A stretch of DNA of 64,000 nucleotides from Rhyacophila brunnea (Eukaryota; Arthropoda; Insecta; Trichoptera; Rhyacophilidae), in contig JAGYXB010001759.1 of NCBI GenBank assembly GCA_022495005.1, positions 186,001-250,000 of the forward strand, given 5' to 3'. Positions 22,616-35,680 of the stretch are shown one piece after another. The translations under genes were made by a program, and so were the position numbers. The notes under the pieces were generated by a model. The model searched no databases, was not told where the DNA came from, and was given only the letters and a program-made list of their open reading frames with translations. Position 1 is the stretch's first letter; each line of letters starts with the position of its first letter.

Positions 22616-24394
22616 CACGTTTACAAAATCGCAAATATTTATTGATGAGCTAATATTAAAAAAAAAAATACAATTAGATGTAGTACATAATATACAGAAC
22701 AACTTAATATAAAACAAAATAAATTTCAGTCACTACGTTTGTTGTCTCTGCCCGGAAACGAAACAAAACTTTTCGAAATTCGAACTTTCGAACGCAACGA
22801 GATTTTTTAAAAAATCGACGAGCTTTTTTCCGTAGAACCGTCGCATGCGTCAGTCGGAGACGAACTGCCGACGCCGGTAGACTGCTTGACTTTTCTCAAT
22901 GTGAAAAGCCGGCAAGCCATTCAAAGGTAAACCGCCGTAGTATACGTTGTATGCGTGGATGCGTAATATCAAATATATTATACTTAAAATCAACCGAATT
23001 TTTATTACAATTTAAAGTCATCTTAAAACCTCCACAGTGTTAATAAGATTTATAATAATTTTTTTAAATTTTTATAAAATACTAATATAACCATGCCAGT
23101 TTAAACTCTTGGAAGATATGTAAATACAATAATATGATATTATTATGAGAAAAATCATAAGAGAAAAGGTTTTCTATTATTTGCGGGCCCCATGTAATAG
23201 ATTTTAAAACTATAATACGTTAAGAATTTCACTTACTTTCTACATAATGTTTTAACTTAATATAACATGTTTTATATATTATACTTGCAGTAAAAATATA
23301 TTTTAATACAAGATATGTAAGTATATATCTGCGATAAAGAGAAGGTAAGAAATTGCGAGAGAGAGGACAGGAAGATATTTTTTTTATTATATGCATAGTA
23401 TTGATTTTTTGCAGTCAACGTTTCAAATGGCTTTAATAAAATAAATAACAGTGCATGTTGAGTTAAATAAATCCCAACTGCGAAAAATAACAAAATTACA
23501 AAGAAAACGTACGCAGTCAATATGGATATAATATATTATTTATACTACCCGCTTGTGCCTTTACAATATCATAAGATTTCCATGTGTGATACTACTCTAA
23601 ACTTATTGGCTGCTACGTGTATACGCCGTAGAACCTAATTTCCATACTAGAAATTATACAAAAAAAATATTTAATCAAAAAGTACATTTTGTAAGGTCTT
23701 TTATCATACACCAAAATTTCTACTCGTAATAGTAGTATGAGCTCATAAAAAAATAGCGTGAGTAAAATTTCGCAATAACGACATTGGCCCACACGATTTT
23801 TATGAATTATTTTAATGATACGATAAAATCTATAAAAAAAAATCAATTTTTAATATGGAAGCTATCCAGTATGCAGATATATAGAATTAAAATATAATCA
23901 AATTTATATTTAAAAAGATAATTACATGTTTGCGATAATAATGACCATTAGCGATGCATTTTAATTTTTAACTGATATTTTTTTTTATTATTTTACACTT
24001 AATATTGATAATTATGTCTTTAAACAAACTTAGTTGCAGCTAGGTATACATATATATATTATATCAGATAGTATATTAAAGTATAGTAAACCCAATTCAG
24101 GAATTTTTATTTAGTATAAGTAGCGTATATTATTTAATATTGATCATAGCATATTAATAAGGTTCACAAATTTGCAAGTATGAGGGGTCAACCAAGGCAA
24201 ACCGATAAGAAACAAGTGATAGTAGGTAGGCCTGCTTTTGGGTGCGACAGGTCGCAGTGACTCATAGTTGAGTATCCCACAAGTGATTATAGCTTCAGGC
24301 AGCTACCATAGGACCAAGAAGGTTATAGCCCAGGACCCTAAAAATAAATTAAAAAACCGTAATGATACTTTGAGCACGATTTTTTTTTTAAATA
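22616..24394. other. No gene; GC-richer palindromic patch 22740-22930
   Basis: The patch contains a perfect 16-bp palindrome GATTTTTTAAAAAATC (22801-22816) and GC-rich runs such as CGCATGCGTCAGTCGGAG, AACTGCCGACGCCGG and AAAAGCCGGCAAGCC. It is reminiscent in composition of 13335-13600. The rest is AT-rich. Confidence 0.4.
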
Positions 24395-24457
24395 TGATTT
24401 GATCTGCTGCGTTTTTAGGCCTCCTAATTCGTTTTAGCCCGGGGAAATCCGACACTG
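24395..24457 (-). mobile_element. Isolated hAT terminus
   Basis: The minus strand from 24457 reads CAGTGTCGGATTTCCCCGGG, then CTAAAACGAATTAGGAGGCC. This resembles insect hAT ends of the CAGTGTCGGATTTACC type. No partner end or target-site duplication was located. Confidence 0.4.
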
Positions 24458-27400
24458 GCTGCAGGTCAGGTGTTCATCGCTATAATCGTAGCATGTTCGA
24501 GCGTTTTATCATGGGTAATGTGTCGTCGAAGCGACGAGGCACAGTATGGTAATCGCTGGCGGTAGGTACGATCATATATTTACTTAGGACTTTCTAAATC
24601 CGCTTCGCGTAACATCATGTTGGCGAACGTCACAAGGCGTGCGTGGACGTTCCATACGAACAGTATGAAAAATGCAGTCCGCAGCGTGTGGCTGCGTCAA
24701 TACCCATATTGGGTTATACCTACGTGTGCTTGTGGACTATATACGTTTAACATTATTAAATAAATTAAATGATCCATCAATTAAAACATGTTCGATCAAA
24801 TAACCGATGATTTTAATTTTAAAATGGGTACCTACATTAATATAAGAATAGACCTATATAAATTGCATACCTATAGTATTCCAACAAGATAAATTGGTTT
24901 AAGCAAATGTCAGACTAGTAAATGATTAATGCTCGTGGCATAATTACATACAACATCTCAAGAGAATCTATTTCAGTTTCTATTGAGATATTTAATTATT
25001 TCAACAGCCATGGCTAGTTTTGGTGTTGACATCAAAATATCGTGCAGACCTTTTGCTGGCGAAAATTCTCAGCAGGGTAAAAATTCATGAATTCACAATA
25101 AATTTTGGTGAAGCCACAGCGCCGTAATACCAATTTTCATTAAAAGATTAATGGTTACGATTATTTGAAGGCTTCTCGGAATAACAGTAAAATTATAACA
25201 GGGCTTCAGACAAACCATGGAAGTATATTATTTAGTGAGAAATGTGAAAAACAAAAAATCAAAATTATTCGCCTGCCGCGCTTTTTGATTTCGTTATCCA
25301 ATTTAAAAGATGCTGGTTCAAGTAAATGTAGATGTCTACCTACATAATATTTTTGAGAATCGTAGCACAATTATTTTCAATGTAAATTCTTTCCCTTCTT
25401 TACACGTTTTTAAATTAATTGTTGGTTCTACAATCTTTTATAGCCACCTAAAAAGTAGAATTTTAACAAATTATTTACGATACAAGTTTATCAACCATTC
25501 GACCAAACTATTAGAATCACGCTCCAGACCTAAACACAAAAAAAAATGAAAAATAATACGTAAATTTCACAGGATTCAATTTGCGAGTTATGACTTTAGA
25601 ACCAAACATTCTTTAGATAGGTATATGTAATTATTATTTTATTGTAAGTATTCTATTTTTAGTATATGTACATATAAATTAAGCGAATAGTTTATTTAAA
25701 ATTGGTATATATCAGTTTTCATTTCTTATATAAAGAGCTCCAGAACTTTTTGTTGTTTCGTTTGATAAACCTGTTGCAAAAACTAAAGAAATTGAGACCA
25801 ATCTGAAGTAGGTAAAATACTTAATTAAAAAAACCTTATAAAACCTTAAAGGTAATGCCTTATAACAATGTATATCTGTGTCACAGCTTGGAAAGCAGAT
25901 AAATAGCCTTAGGGGGGGTTTGAAGAATGGACAAATCCAGCAAAGCATCTCCCCCGGATCCAATCTTGAATATCTACTGAATATAGAGCACTAAACAGGC
26001 TGTGAACCAAGAATACATTGAATACGCTGGAATGGAAAAATCTCTGGCGACCAAGTACGCGTCTGCTCTGAAGGTTTATATTGACAGAAAGAAACATTAG
26101 AAATGAATTGAAAAATAACAAATATTAACTTCTTACGTTCTCGTAATATGTATACATGTTGTATTTTACTATGCTACCGCTGATGGTATTGAGAAAATTA
26201 AACATGTTTAAATCGTCACTTCAAAAAAAAATTATCTAACTTTTTATTAATGATCTGGAAAATAACTGGTATTTAGAAAGAAAATTGTGCTGTGGAGGGA
26301 GTATTTTGAAAAAAGAATGATTGGAAAAGTTTCTATCTTGTTTGATAGCGTTGCTTAAAATAATGTAAAAGCAGAACAAATAGTAAATACCTACACATTT
26401 AATTTAATACGTTTGGAGATATATTTTATAATCTATATAGGTATTCCTAGTGAATAATTACTATGGATTTTATACCCATTAAGTAAATATGAAACACCTT
26501 TTGATCATTTCTTGAGCAATTAATTGACATTAGGTGCAATATAAAATTACGACACGCATGTCAATAAAATAATTATAATAATATTTACATTGGAAACGCA
26601 AAGCATAGCACCTACATAAGAAGGCTTTGGGGATACACACCATTTTTTCTGTCTCACAGTACGCGCGATCAAAAAAGTTTTTAGACAACTGTTCTAGACC
26701 GACATCCTGTAGTCATTAAACACTCAATACAAAGAAAAACCAAAAAATGTATCTAGTACAAACATGTTATATGACAGAATGAACAAACGAGGACTAAAAA
26801 TGTATTATAAAGAATGTTTAATAAGGCTCAGGAATTTTATTGTCTGTCAAAATAATTGTCAATAAATCTTATCAAAAACATATATGTTAATAATTTACTC
26901 GAACAAGTTAATGTTAAAATCTTTATTCCACCAATAAAACACTTTAATATGGTTGTAAAACAATTACAACTCCAGTCGTAAATTAAAAATTAGACAGCTG
27001 GTGTTTAAATAGGTACAATGAAAAAAATCGCGTAAAACCAGGCAACGTTTTTGTGAGATAAAGACACTGTTTTTAAGGTGCTTAATTAAAGTTGACGCGT
27101 TGATAGTGACAACCGTAATAGGCACCCACCCAATCAACCAAATTACTTCCGTTTTCTTAAATAGGTCAGTTTAGTAGGTCAGCGCACCGGAAGACAGTGA
27201 TAAGAAATTGAAAAGAATACGTTACGGCGACAGGTATTGAGAAATTTGAATTTAAATTAGCTAATGATAAAGTATCAAGTAGGTACCAAAATTGTGGTTA
27301 CCATAATATTATTACAACTTCCGTTCAATTTTAAATGCAACAGGTCTCTTAAAATGACATTACAGATGAATTGACATAATAATATATACGTGCCGAAAAT

Positions 27401-27485
27401 TAATATTAATTTTAATGCAACCTACTTAGAACCGGCAATATTTTGTAATATGTAGTAACAATGTGTCCAAGACGCATTCTGTATT
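24458..27485. other. No gene seen
   Basis: AT-rich. Near 24630-24690 the string CATACGAACAGTATGAAAAATGC resembles, inverted, part of segment A (GCATTTCTTATACTGTTCTTATG), so a shared repeat may be present. Open frames at 25310-25549 and 25712-26121 show no domain. Confidence 0.35.
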
Positions 27486-28070
27486 TTTTACAACGTTTTA
27501 TTAGGTCGTATTCTTATTTGTCCGGTGGTTGTTTGTCCGGTACAAATCTTGCAATCGATTTTTAACTAACTTCCCGACTAGCTAGACATTTGAAACTTTT
27601 AGAATATATCAGAACACGATGCCAATGCATTTTTTATTACTTTTAGCCATTTTTAAGTAGAATTAATTTCATTTTCAGTTAATTCTGTTTTGTATGAAAA
27701 GTTATTTCGGAAGAAATCCGTAAACCAATCCACTATTATTGGCTGCTAGGGTCCTAACAACTAAATTATTAATATATACCTACGTGCGTTACTATGGAAA
27801 TCAATATGAGTGTCAAAATGACATTTCAGTATTATTTCTATCAAATACAATTTTTGTTGATCGTTTAATTCACTGCTGACTAGATAATGACTTTTTAATT
27901 ACCACCTTTAAAATGCACGTTAATTATATCGATCGGCCGCCTGGTCATTACGCGCCAGGTGCGTCTTCAGCGTCCAAAGTATTAAACTAGTCAAGTCAAG
28001 TTTATATGATTCAACAGAAAATTTAAAAACGTAGGTATATAAAAAGTTCTTTTTATCTTGTAATTATTTT
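27486..28070 (+). repeat. Dispersed repeat R1, copy 1 (585 bp)
   Basis: Family members share TTAGGTCGTATTCTTATTTG, then CTAGACATTTGAAACTTTTA, CAGAACACGATGCCAATGCA, TATGAAAAGTTATTTCGGAA, GTGCGTTACTATGGAAATCA and the end CTTTTTATCTTGTAATTATT. This copy carries about 120 extra bases at 27865-27985. Other copies are at 35681 and 51917 (minus) and 47530 (plus). No terminal inverted repeats or coding frame were recognised, so the class is unknown. Confidence 0.75.
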
Positions 28071-28094
28071 GACATATTATTATCGTTAGTTGAG

Positions 28095-28305
28095 GACCAG
28101 AGATTTTAGAGAAATTGAAATATGCAGTGATGAGTGGTTTTCGGAGAAGGCGTAGCAGACGGAGAGCGTCGGAATGCTGGAGTGACTGGGTGAAGGAACT
28201 TACTGGGAGCAGCCTTACTCCGTTCTATGAGAAGTAGGCGATCGTGATTAATGGAGTCTAAGTCGCCGCATCATGGAATACCATACCGAAAAGAGAAGTT
28301 ACATA
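28095..28305 (+). mobile_element. LINE C-terminal relic
   Basis: One frame reads SGFRRRRSRRRASECWSDWV then KELTGSS. This matches, in the same order, the relic at 40170 (RRSRGRASARWSDQVKELTA) and the RGRSPTRWxDQVKxLTGS motif of non-LTR polyprotein ends. After a frameshift the sequence continues with VGDRD and RRIMEYH. Stops interrupt it, so it is non-functional. Confidence 0.55.
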
Positions 28306-28558
28306 ATTAATTGAAATATTATTCCACGAACCATTTAAAAATAATTTTGAAATCTTCTCGCTAATATAATTATTTATTTTATTTTGTCAATGAGGCATTG
28401 ATATCACCTTTTAATAATAGCGTACATCTGCATTCATATAGAGAAAGTTGTCGCGTTTACTCTTAACTAATTAATCATGGAATGTCGTGGAAATGAAACA
28501 AAATTTAGGCCTAAATAACCATCCAAGAAATATGTTGTATTTCAGTATGTGTCTACTA

Positions 28559-28934
28559 CAGCGAAGTCCCTAGATAAAATGCCGCCCCTAGGCAGCACCA
28601 AAAAGCCACCTCATTTTTTATACAGTATTTTTATCATCCTTTCATGAGTCCAATATCTAAGAAATGTTTTGTATGGATACATTACTAATAAAATATCAGA
28701 CTAATTATTCGCAAATCTGCACGTGTTGCTTCTGATCACCAATTACGTCAAAGGGCAACGAAAGTAAACTAGATATCGCGAACCCGATAAAACCAGTGAG
28801 CTGATTTTGTTGATGTAAAGATATTTTCGTTATTACTAAGTTTAGGTAGCTATTTATATATATTCCATATAATTATCCTCGATTTGCCGCCCCCAAGCGT
28901 CGCTCAGTCTGCCTACCCCCAAGGGACGTCACTA
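28559..28934. mobile_element. hAT-type MITE, family M1, copy 2 (376 bp)
   Basis: Left CAGCGAAGTCCCTAGATAAA and right AGGGACGTCACTA ends carry the family's subterminal AAAATGCCGCCCCTAGGC and GCGTCGCTCAGTCTGCC. A perfect 8-bp target-site duplication GTCTACTA lies at 28551-28558 and 28935-28942. Confidence 0.88.
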
Positions 28935-28942
28935 GTCTACTA

Positions 28943-30539
28943 ACTAGATAAATCGATCCAACTGCATACGCGTTGTAAAGCAAACGAATAAATATTCGCG
29001 CAAAGTCGTAAACCAGTTGAAGTAGGTACCTCCTTGTGGATGACTGGGGTAGGTCCAAATATGCTGAATGACTAAATTGCTTGAAGCTGTATGGATTCTA
29101 TCCGTGGCTTTGTGCAACTGACTTTCTCTTATGCATGCTTAGGTACATACAGTAGGTAGTCTGAAAGTTAGAAGAGATCTATACTTGGCCACGTTACCTT
29201 TTTCGACTAATACGCGGCGGCGTACATGAGAACTTTAGCCATTATTGGTAGCGTTCACTTGTGTCTCTCTGATATCTATCATACAAATCGGGAAAAGTAA
29301 GTGTTTGTATATTATGAAGTAACTCGCCATTGGTAATGAACCAAATCGTCTTAAATATTAATATATTCCATCTGGGTGAGAACGAGTTCAGATGGACGTT
29401 GTTTTTAGAATCTACTTAGCTCATTCGATGAATTTCCATTAACTTAATATTTTTTGGTATTTACTCTTTATTATATTGTATAATATTATATACCTACAGT
29501 TTCATTTTCTTCGTTTCTTGAATGTCATATTGTAAATGTCATGAATTTGTAATTGAATTCACTATAAGTAAAAATTGAACATTTCAAACGTAATTCGTTA
29601 GTGTTGTTGGGCCACACATTTTACTATGTATCTACTCAATATGTAGGTATTTTCCTCTGTGTGACATTAATATCTAACCAAATGATATTCAATGGAAGGT
29701 ACCCACCTATAATCTTAGAAATTGGCATGAGCAAACACGACCTTGCATTAAAACGAAGGCTTTTATTCTGACTGTACCTACATAATTATATGATATCATT
29801 GTTAATTTGAATTATTTGATTTCACAGCGGCACTAACCAATATATTTTTCTTTAAATCTAGTTCAAACTAATACGATACATACCCAATAAATAGAAATAA
29901 TAAGGCACCTACCTATATTATTCGCAAGGTAAAATCCAATCACATTTTAATATTGTATACAATATATTTTTCAAATTTTACAGCATATTCTTTCTTCTAT
30001 GAAGTATTATGAATTTATTATTTATATTTCACGCCCAGTTTAATGATTTATAGTATTCACTGATTATGTAGATCTTATGAATATTTTATAAAAAACAACA
30101 ATTTCGATGTGTATAATAAAATTATTGGGATAACTAAAATAAACAACAGTTAAATAGACATCTGTGTTTCAATAGCAAAACTTACAAGTAGTTTTAAAAT
30201 TGAGCGGTAGAGGACACTGTGAATAAGTGGTTCGTAAACATGCTAATAATATATGCAGTCAATTTATTTTTATAACAAGACGAACTCGTATGTACGTAGT
30301 ACCTAAATAATACAATATTTTTTTTATTATTTACAATATCTTTCCATGCCAAAATTTCATTGATTTATATTATATATTTGTATTTAATTTTTCTATTTCC
30401 GTAATAAATTATGTGTAGAATCTAGATTGAGATAAGTGAATTGTAAAATTTGTAACGTAAGTAAGAAATAATACAACCGTTATCATATAAATCTAAGTAT
30501 ACATATTTATAGTACAGAAAGAATTTTCAATGATTTAAG
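28943..30539. other. No gene seen
   Basis: AT-rich with only short frames; no supported feature. Confidence 0.4.
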
Positions 30540-30688
30540 CAGTGGTTCCCAAAGTTGACTGGGCTCCGACCCATCTAACAAAAATTTCCAATCTTGGGAC
30601 CCACCTCTTAGCTGCTTAGAGAAAAGAGGGCATAAATAAATATTGGTAATGCTCAGATTCCCTAGTGGCGAGTCGTGGAACTACTTAA

Positions 30689-31276
30689 GGCGAAGTCTTC
30701 ACTGAGCCTTTTTTAAAGAGGCACCTAGCGGAAAAATACGAAGCTTGCAATTTGAGACATTTTTTTGATAATTTACAATTTCAACTGTATTAATGAATAA
30801 ATATATATTTGAAAACATTAAAAATAAAAATATTTTTTATTTTAAGTCAAAGACAAACTTACAATTGTAAAAAATGTAATAAAATGTGAATTTGTTCTAT
30901 CGATCCGCACCCTATTATTACATATATTTTATGGTCATATTTATTATTAAAATTTAGTTTATTAAGTTTTCTAAGCATCACCTAAGCGATTTTTGACAAA
31001 TTCATAGTTTTAATATTTTTTATATCTATTTTAAAAAACATCGATTTTTATAAAAAATATAAATGTGTATAACTTGAAATCATTTTTATTTATATTAATA
31101 TAAATATTTTATTTATATTTATAAAAATAATTGATTTGATATAAATAAAAAGGATTCTCATTAATAATTCATTAATACAGTTGAAATTGTAAATTATCAA
31201 AAAAATGTCTCAAATTGCAAGCTTCGTATTTTTCCGATAGGTGCCTCTTTAAAAAAGGCTCAGTGAAGACTTCGCC
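30689..31276. mobile_element. TTAA-flanked long-TIR MITE (588 bp)
   Basis: Arms of about 113 bp, starting GGCGAAGTCTTCACTGAGCC, are near-identical inverted copies (I see one difference, AGCGG against ATCGG). Both ends are flanked by TTAA (30685-30688 and 31277-31280), the piggyBac-type target. The terminal bases are GGCG rather than the CCC usual for piggyBac. A partial relative is at 3345-3405. It is inserted into the hAT at 30540-32125 and is therefore younger. Confidence 0.8.
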
Positions 31277-31452
31277 TTAATGCTGTCTTATTTGTTCTAA
31301 TTGAAATAAAAAAAAATATTTTTTATAAGTGTTACCAATATGAATGAAAGACTGTTGAAATAAGAAACACAACTTAAATACCTACACCTGAAAGGTTTTT
31401 TTTACAAAGTTATTTCAATGGGAAGGATGTATTTGTTTCTTATTTTTCTTCA

Positions 31453-31964
31453 TTACAGTTTTAGATCAACTTCAACTTTAGTTACTTTTAATCGCAGTGA
31501 GTTTGATATATCCAATTTATTTCGGTATTTAGTTTTAATGTTAACCATAGCCGAAAATCCGACCTCACATAGATATGAGGAGGAGGACTTTCATAGCTTC
31601 ATCGAACAGGCAACGATAATTATCAGCAACTGAGAGCCAGAATTTCGTTAACTGTTTACGATTGAAACTATTTTTCAGTGACGTATGATAAATCAATGAG
31701 TTCTTCACTTGCTTTTGTTGACATACTAGTTGGTAAGTCGTCTTGAAATGGGTTACAAATCTAACGCAACGAATCAAACTTTTTCATCTCTTCCCCAAAA
31801 TAGTCGTCAAAGTTATTTATTAACAGTGATAAATGACTGGAAATTTCAGACAGTACGTTCATCTTAGGCTGCACTTGGTTTTCAATAATACAAGTTTCAA
31901 GTGTTTCAAAACAATCATACTTGCCATTCTTAATACAACTTTTCCACAATATAAGCCTTTTCAT
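31453..31964 (-). pseudogene. Broken hAT transposase C-terminus
   Basis: Read on the minus strand, successive frames give SEISSHLSLLINNFDDYFGE, then KFWLSVADNYRCLFDEAMKV, then after a frameshift near 31575 SYLCEVGFSAMVNIKTKYRN and a stop at 31453-31455. The YLCEVGFS...KTKYRNKLD block is the hallmark dimerisation region of SCAND3/ZBED-type hAT transposases. At least two frame changes break it. The catalytic N-terminal part is missing. Confidence 0.75.
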
Positions 31965-32461
31965 GACTTAAGTTTATTTCAATTTTTAGAAATTATAAAT
32001 AGCTGAATGAAATATCAAATTTATCACTACCTATTTTTTTTAATTCATGTACACAGTGGCGGGGCCCACTCAATATTCGCTCGCGACCCACTGGTGGGTC
32101 GCGACCCATAGTTTGGGAAACCATGATATAAAGTAAGTAGCTATCTATTATTATTATGTGTTAGGTATCGATATCAAATGGTTCAATTCAATCTAATCGT
32201 CGCATCTCAAAGAAATGGCATATTTTTTTTAATTCTAACAAAATTACCGTTCGAAATACATGTAGATCCCTAATTAGGTATATAAGCTTTTCTGCTATCT
32301 TAATGCAATATATACATATAATGTTTTCGGTCATAAGGTATTGTACATAAATGTGTTTGACCAATTTATCGGAACATTAATGGCATGAAAAATCTTTACA
32401 CGTCATGTTAGTCTGACTCTCAGATGCAGATATATTAAAGCGCATTTACACCACATTCACC

Positions 32462-32699
32462 CAGGGCTCGAAATGGACCGGAGCGCCGTTCCGGTTCGTG
32501 AAATTGGTAAAATTATCGCTCTCGATACGATTACTCGTCTCGTGGAAAAAATATTTTGACCGTCTGAGCTAGATATGCCATATAATAGAAAATATAACAC
32601 CTATTTTTTAATTACACATAAAATTTGGTAATCATTATGTAAACATCTTCAGAAAAATGTGAAGCGCTCCGGTTCATAAACTTTTCCATTTCGAGGCTG
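32462..32699 (+). mobile_element. hAT-type MITE, family M2, copy 3 (238 bp)
   Basis: Ends CAGGGCTCGAAATGGACC and TTCCATTTCGAGGCTG, with GGAGCGCCGTTCCGG and GCGCTCCGG as subterminal inverted parts. Target-site duplication CATTCACC/CATTCATC (32454-32461 and 32700-32707) matches at 7 of 8 positions. The best-preserved plus-oriented member. Confidence 0.85.
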
Positions 32700-32707
32700 C
32701 ATTCATC

Positions 32708-33384
32708 ACGGACTATTTATTGTTGTCCGACATTATTGATCTCCTGCGACATTGTAATAACGTAATATTTTCAAAAAAGATATTGGAAATCAATCGGAAA
32801 TGGAACAATTAAAAGTGTGGGGGAAATTTTTCTACTTCGGGACATTTTAGCGAAAATTACTATTATTTTTTATAGGATTATATTGCTTAGAATGTCTGCT
32901 TCAACATCACAAAAGTGCATCAGCAAAAAATGTTATCCAGTAGTAAACCTACTAAATTATTTAATAAAAAACTTATTTCAAAACACTTTCGAGTGTAGAT
33001 GCAAATTGTTACCAACACCCTGCCCTTTTCGCTTAGCAATTTAGATGTAATTAGATACATATTGTTTGTATATTAAATTTCTCAATCCTATATGTTGAAA
33101 TAATCAAACAGTCTTTTCGATACTCAATAATAAAACTATAATACCGTACCTACACACGCATATCAGATGCATGCAAGTTCAATAAATAATTATGTAACAT
33201 AATTAACAATTAATGTTCTATATTGGTATCTCAGCAGAGCAATTTATTATGCATACTGAAAGTATAATAAATTACTAATAAATACTTTTTGTATAGATTG
33301 GCATGCATTAGTCTATTGAGTTGTTAACTGTGTCGATTGATAATCATTTATCGAGCTTTGATTGTAAATCAATACTGAAGAGTC
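32708..33384. other. No gene seen
   Basis: AT-rich; the 75-codon frame at 32817-33044 has no recognisable domain. Confidence 0.4.
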
Positions 33385-33826
33385 GAGATAGATAAGGTTT
33401 CAAAAGACACTATCTCTTATTTTTAATAAAATATCTGAAAGCATTGAAATATTACAATATTTTATACACCAAAGCGATGTAATAGTTTAATATTTTATCA
33501 TTCGTAATATAATAAATAATAACATTAAGTTATATTACCTAACAGTGGTGGGGTGGTGATCTATGGCACGCACGGTAATTTTGCTGGCACGCGAAAAAGT
33601 CTTAGATGAAATCAATTTTATAAATTAAATTTGTATTTTTTAAAAGAGAATATTGCCTATACTTCATCACATTTGCAATATTGCGCTGGAATCGACCGGA
33701 CCGTCGTCATTGTAATAATACGAAAAAGTGTTTGGTTTAAAAGTAACCACCACCAGTAAATGTTTTTGGGTTAGTCATGGGTTCTAATTTGTAAATGCAT
33801 GAAAATCGCATTAATCGCAAAAAAGT
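33385..33826 (+). repeat. Long direct repeat R5, copy 1, including a hAT-like end
   Basis: About 440 bp matching 41640-42083 at roughly 85-90% with small indels. It contains CAGTGGTGGGGTGGTGATCT then ATGGCACGCACGG at 33543, a Tip100-like hAT end. A candidate opposite end, TTGGCACGCCACTC, lies near 33928. The similarity begins about 155 bp before that end, so it is not just two insertions of the same element. Confidence 0.65.
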
Positions 33827-34119
33827 ATATATTTCCGTAAATTCATAATAATCCATTATTAGTACTAATAGATCACAATATAATGCTATTCCGATAGTAT
33901 AATTTATCCCCAATATTAGTCATTGGCACGCCACTCATTACTACGAATATTTTGGCACTGAAGCATATAAAGCTTCACCATCGCATAGAAGTACATAAAT
34001 AACATATTTTGATCAATCCCCAGTCAAATAATGGCATTATGAGCGTCATAATAATTTTACTTACTTAAAACAAAACTGACAATTTAATATAACATAAAGA
34101 GTTAACTTTCAAATTCAAG
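33827..34119. other. No gene seen
   Basis: AT-rich; may hold the right part of the hAT whose left end is at 33543. Confidence 0.35.
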
Positions 34120-34470
34120 TTTATTTATTTTTGCATGTAGGCACCTACAGATTGTACATTGAAGACGTTCAGAACATGACATTTAAAAACAAAGAAATAT
34201 AAATTCAGTATTAGAAAAACAGTAAAAAGAATAAAAACATGCTTACACAAAATTATAAAGTAAAAACATACATGGAAGTACACCGAATGAGCTAAGTAGA
34301 TTCTATGTTAAACATTTATAAAACAACCACAAGTTAAATATGTCAACATCCGAAGCGATTTGTTCGAACAGGGTTACTGTCCACCAAATTGGCATCACCA
34401 ATAGCATGTTAATTCTGCACTTTGGGAGAACAAACTGATGATCCCGATTTTTAAGTTAGTTATCAGGGGA
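34120..34470 (-). repeat. Dispersed repeat R2, copy 2
   Basis: Shares GTCAACATCCGAAGCGATTT, ATTGGCATCACCAATAGCAT, CTGCACTTTGGGAGAA and GAATGAGCTAAGTAGATTCT with the copies at 17430 and 38300. The minus strand contains FEQIASDVDIFNL. Confidence 0.55.
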
Positions 34471-35456
34471 ACAGAGGTCAATACTACGAAGAATGGCAGA
34501 GTTCCAATTTACACCGCGTATAAGTCAGAAAAAATAAGTGGCCAAATTTCCACTTCCAGTATTTAAACCACAGTAAGTAAGCATACCTAAGAAAAAGCCA
34601 GTTGCATAAAACCACATATAGTATCCATATAACCTCAAGTGAACTTGATTGTGGATATCGATAATAGATAGGTGGATTTAATTATAGGCTTCTGAATTTA
34701 CAAGTGGTACGATTAATGTGAACCAGCTCAATTCTAAAATAATACTTACAGCTGACAACGGCAGGTGACAGAAGGTGCACTCGATCTAATAATACAATGC
34801 CAACACTAAATATGTACCAACTAATCGAGTATATAATATATATACATGAACTGTCAACGTAAGTAACTACACGTAGATGTATTATATTATTATAATCAAT
34901 AAGCATAATCATTAACAAGATAACTATTTAGACCAAAAGGGGGAGTGTTAATACTAGGGGCGCATATCGACAGAATATGAAGCATGTAGTTCAATAAATT
35001 GTTAAGATAATTTACATTTTAAAGTGTTTTAATTAATAAACACGTCTCTTAATAACAACAAAAAGAAAAATACTTAAATAGTTTTTAAATTTTGAAATTC
35101 TGCATTCAGTTCCATCTTGTTATTACATGTTACTTTGAGGATAATAATATGTTTGTCATTAAAATGTAGTGAAGTGTTCTTCGAATGTATTATTACGAGA
35201 ATATACGAGACTTTTTAATAATTAATATTTTTATGTTTCTTTATAAACACTCCTAAATATTTCACATTTTTGATTTCACGTTTTCGGGTTCGGTTTCGCC
35301 GTGAAAGTGCTAATGATTTTTCAGAAATTAAAGATGTGTTTAACTCAAAATCATTTGTATTTATATGAAACATAATATCGATATGTGAAAGACGGGGTTG
35401 GTAAGATTAAAGCACATGGTATTATAAATAATATATAAGACTTATTTGTACATAAA
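34471..35456. other. No gene seen
   Basis: AT-rich; no supported feature. Confidence 0.4.
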
Positions 35457-35547
35457 GCGGCGATTTTCTTTGACACGGATGACGCAATTGATTCGTCAGA
35501 ATATTTAAAATAGGGCCTTGAACAGTTTAAACCAGTCATGAAATTAT
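35457..35547 (+). repeat. Short dispersed repeat, copy 2 (partner at 2331)
   Basis: Matches 2331-2418 across GCGATTTTCTTTGAC, CGTCAGAATATTTAA and AACAGTTTAAACCAGT. A frame reads SSEYLK then EQFKPVMKLYQDIK. Confidence 0.45.
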
Positions 35548-35680
35548 ACCAAGATATTAAAAGATACGGATTTCACACAATTTGAGTATAAAATATTACC
35601 TAACAAAATCTTTACAACTAACATCAAGGGGGGGCCATAACATAACCACTCGTAGGTACAGATACGAACTTGAATACAAA

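Larger units (their letters stand above)
30540..32125 (-). mobile_element. Degenerate hAT (Charlie/Tip100-like) with nested MITE
   Basis: Left end CAGTGGTTCCCAAAGTTG and, inward from the right, CATGGTTTCCCAAACTATGG are the CAGTGGTTCCCAAA-type termini of hAT elements whose next bases read GACCCA/GGGTCGCGACCC. The flanks show only a weak match where the 8-bp duplication should be, implying age. Inside are a broken minus-strand transposase tail (31453-31964) and a younger MITE (30689-31276). Without the MITE and its TTAA the element is about 1.0 kb, so internally deleted. Confidence 0.75.
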
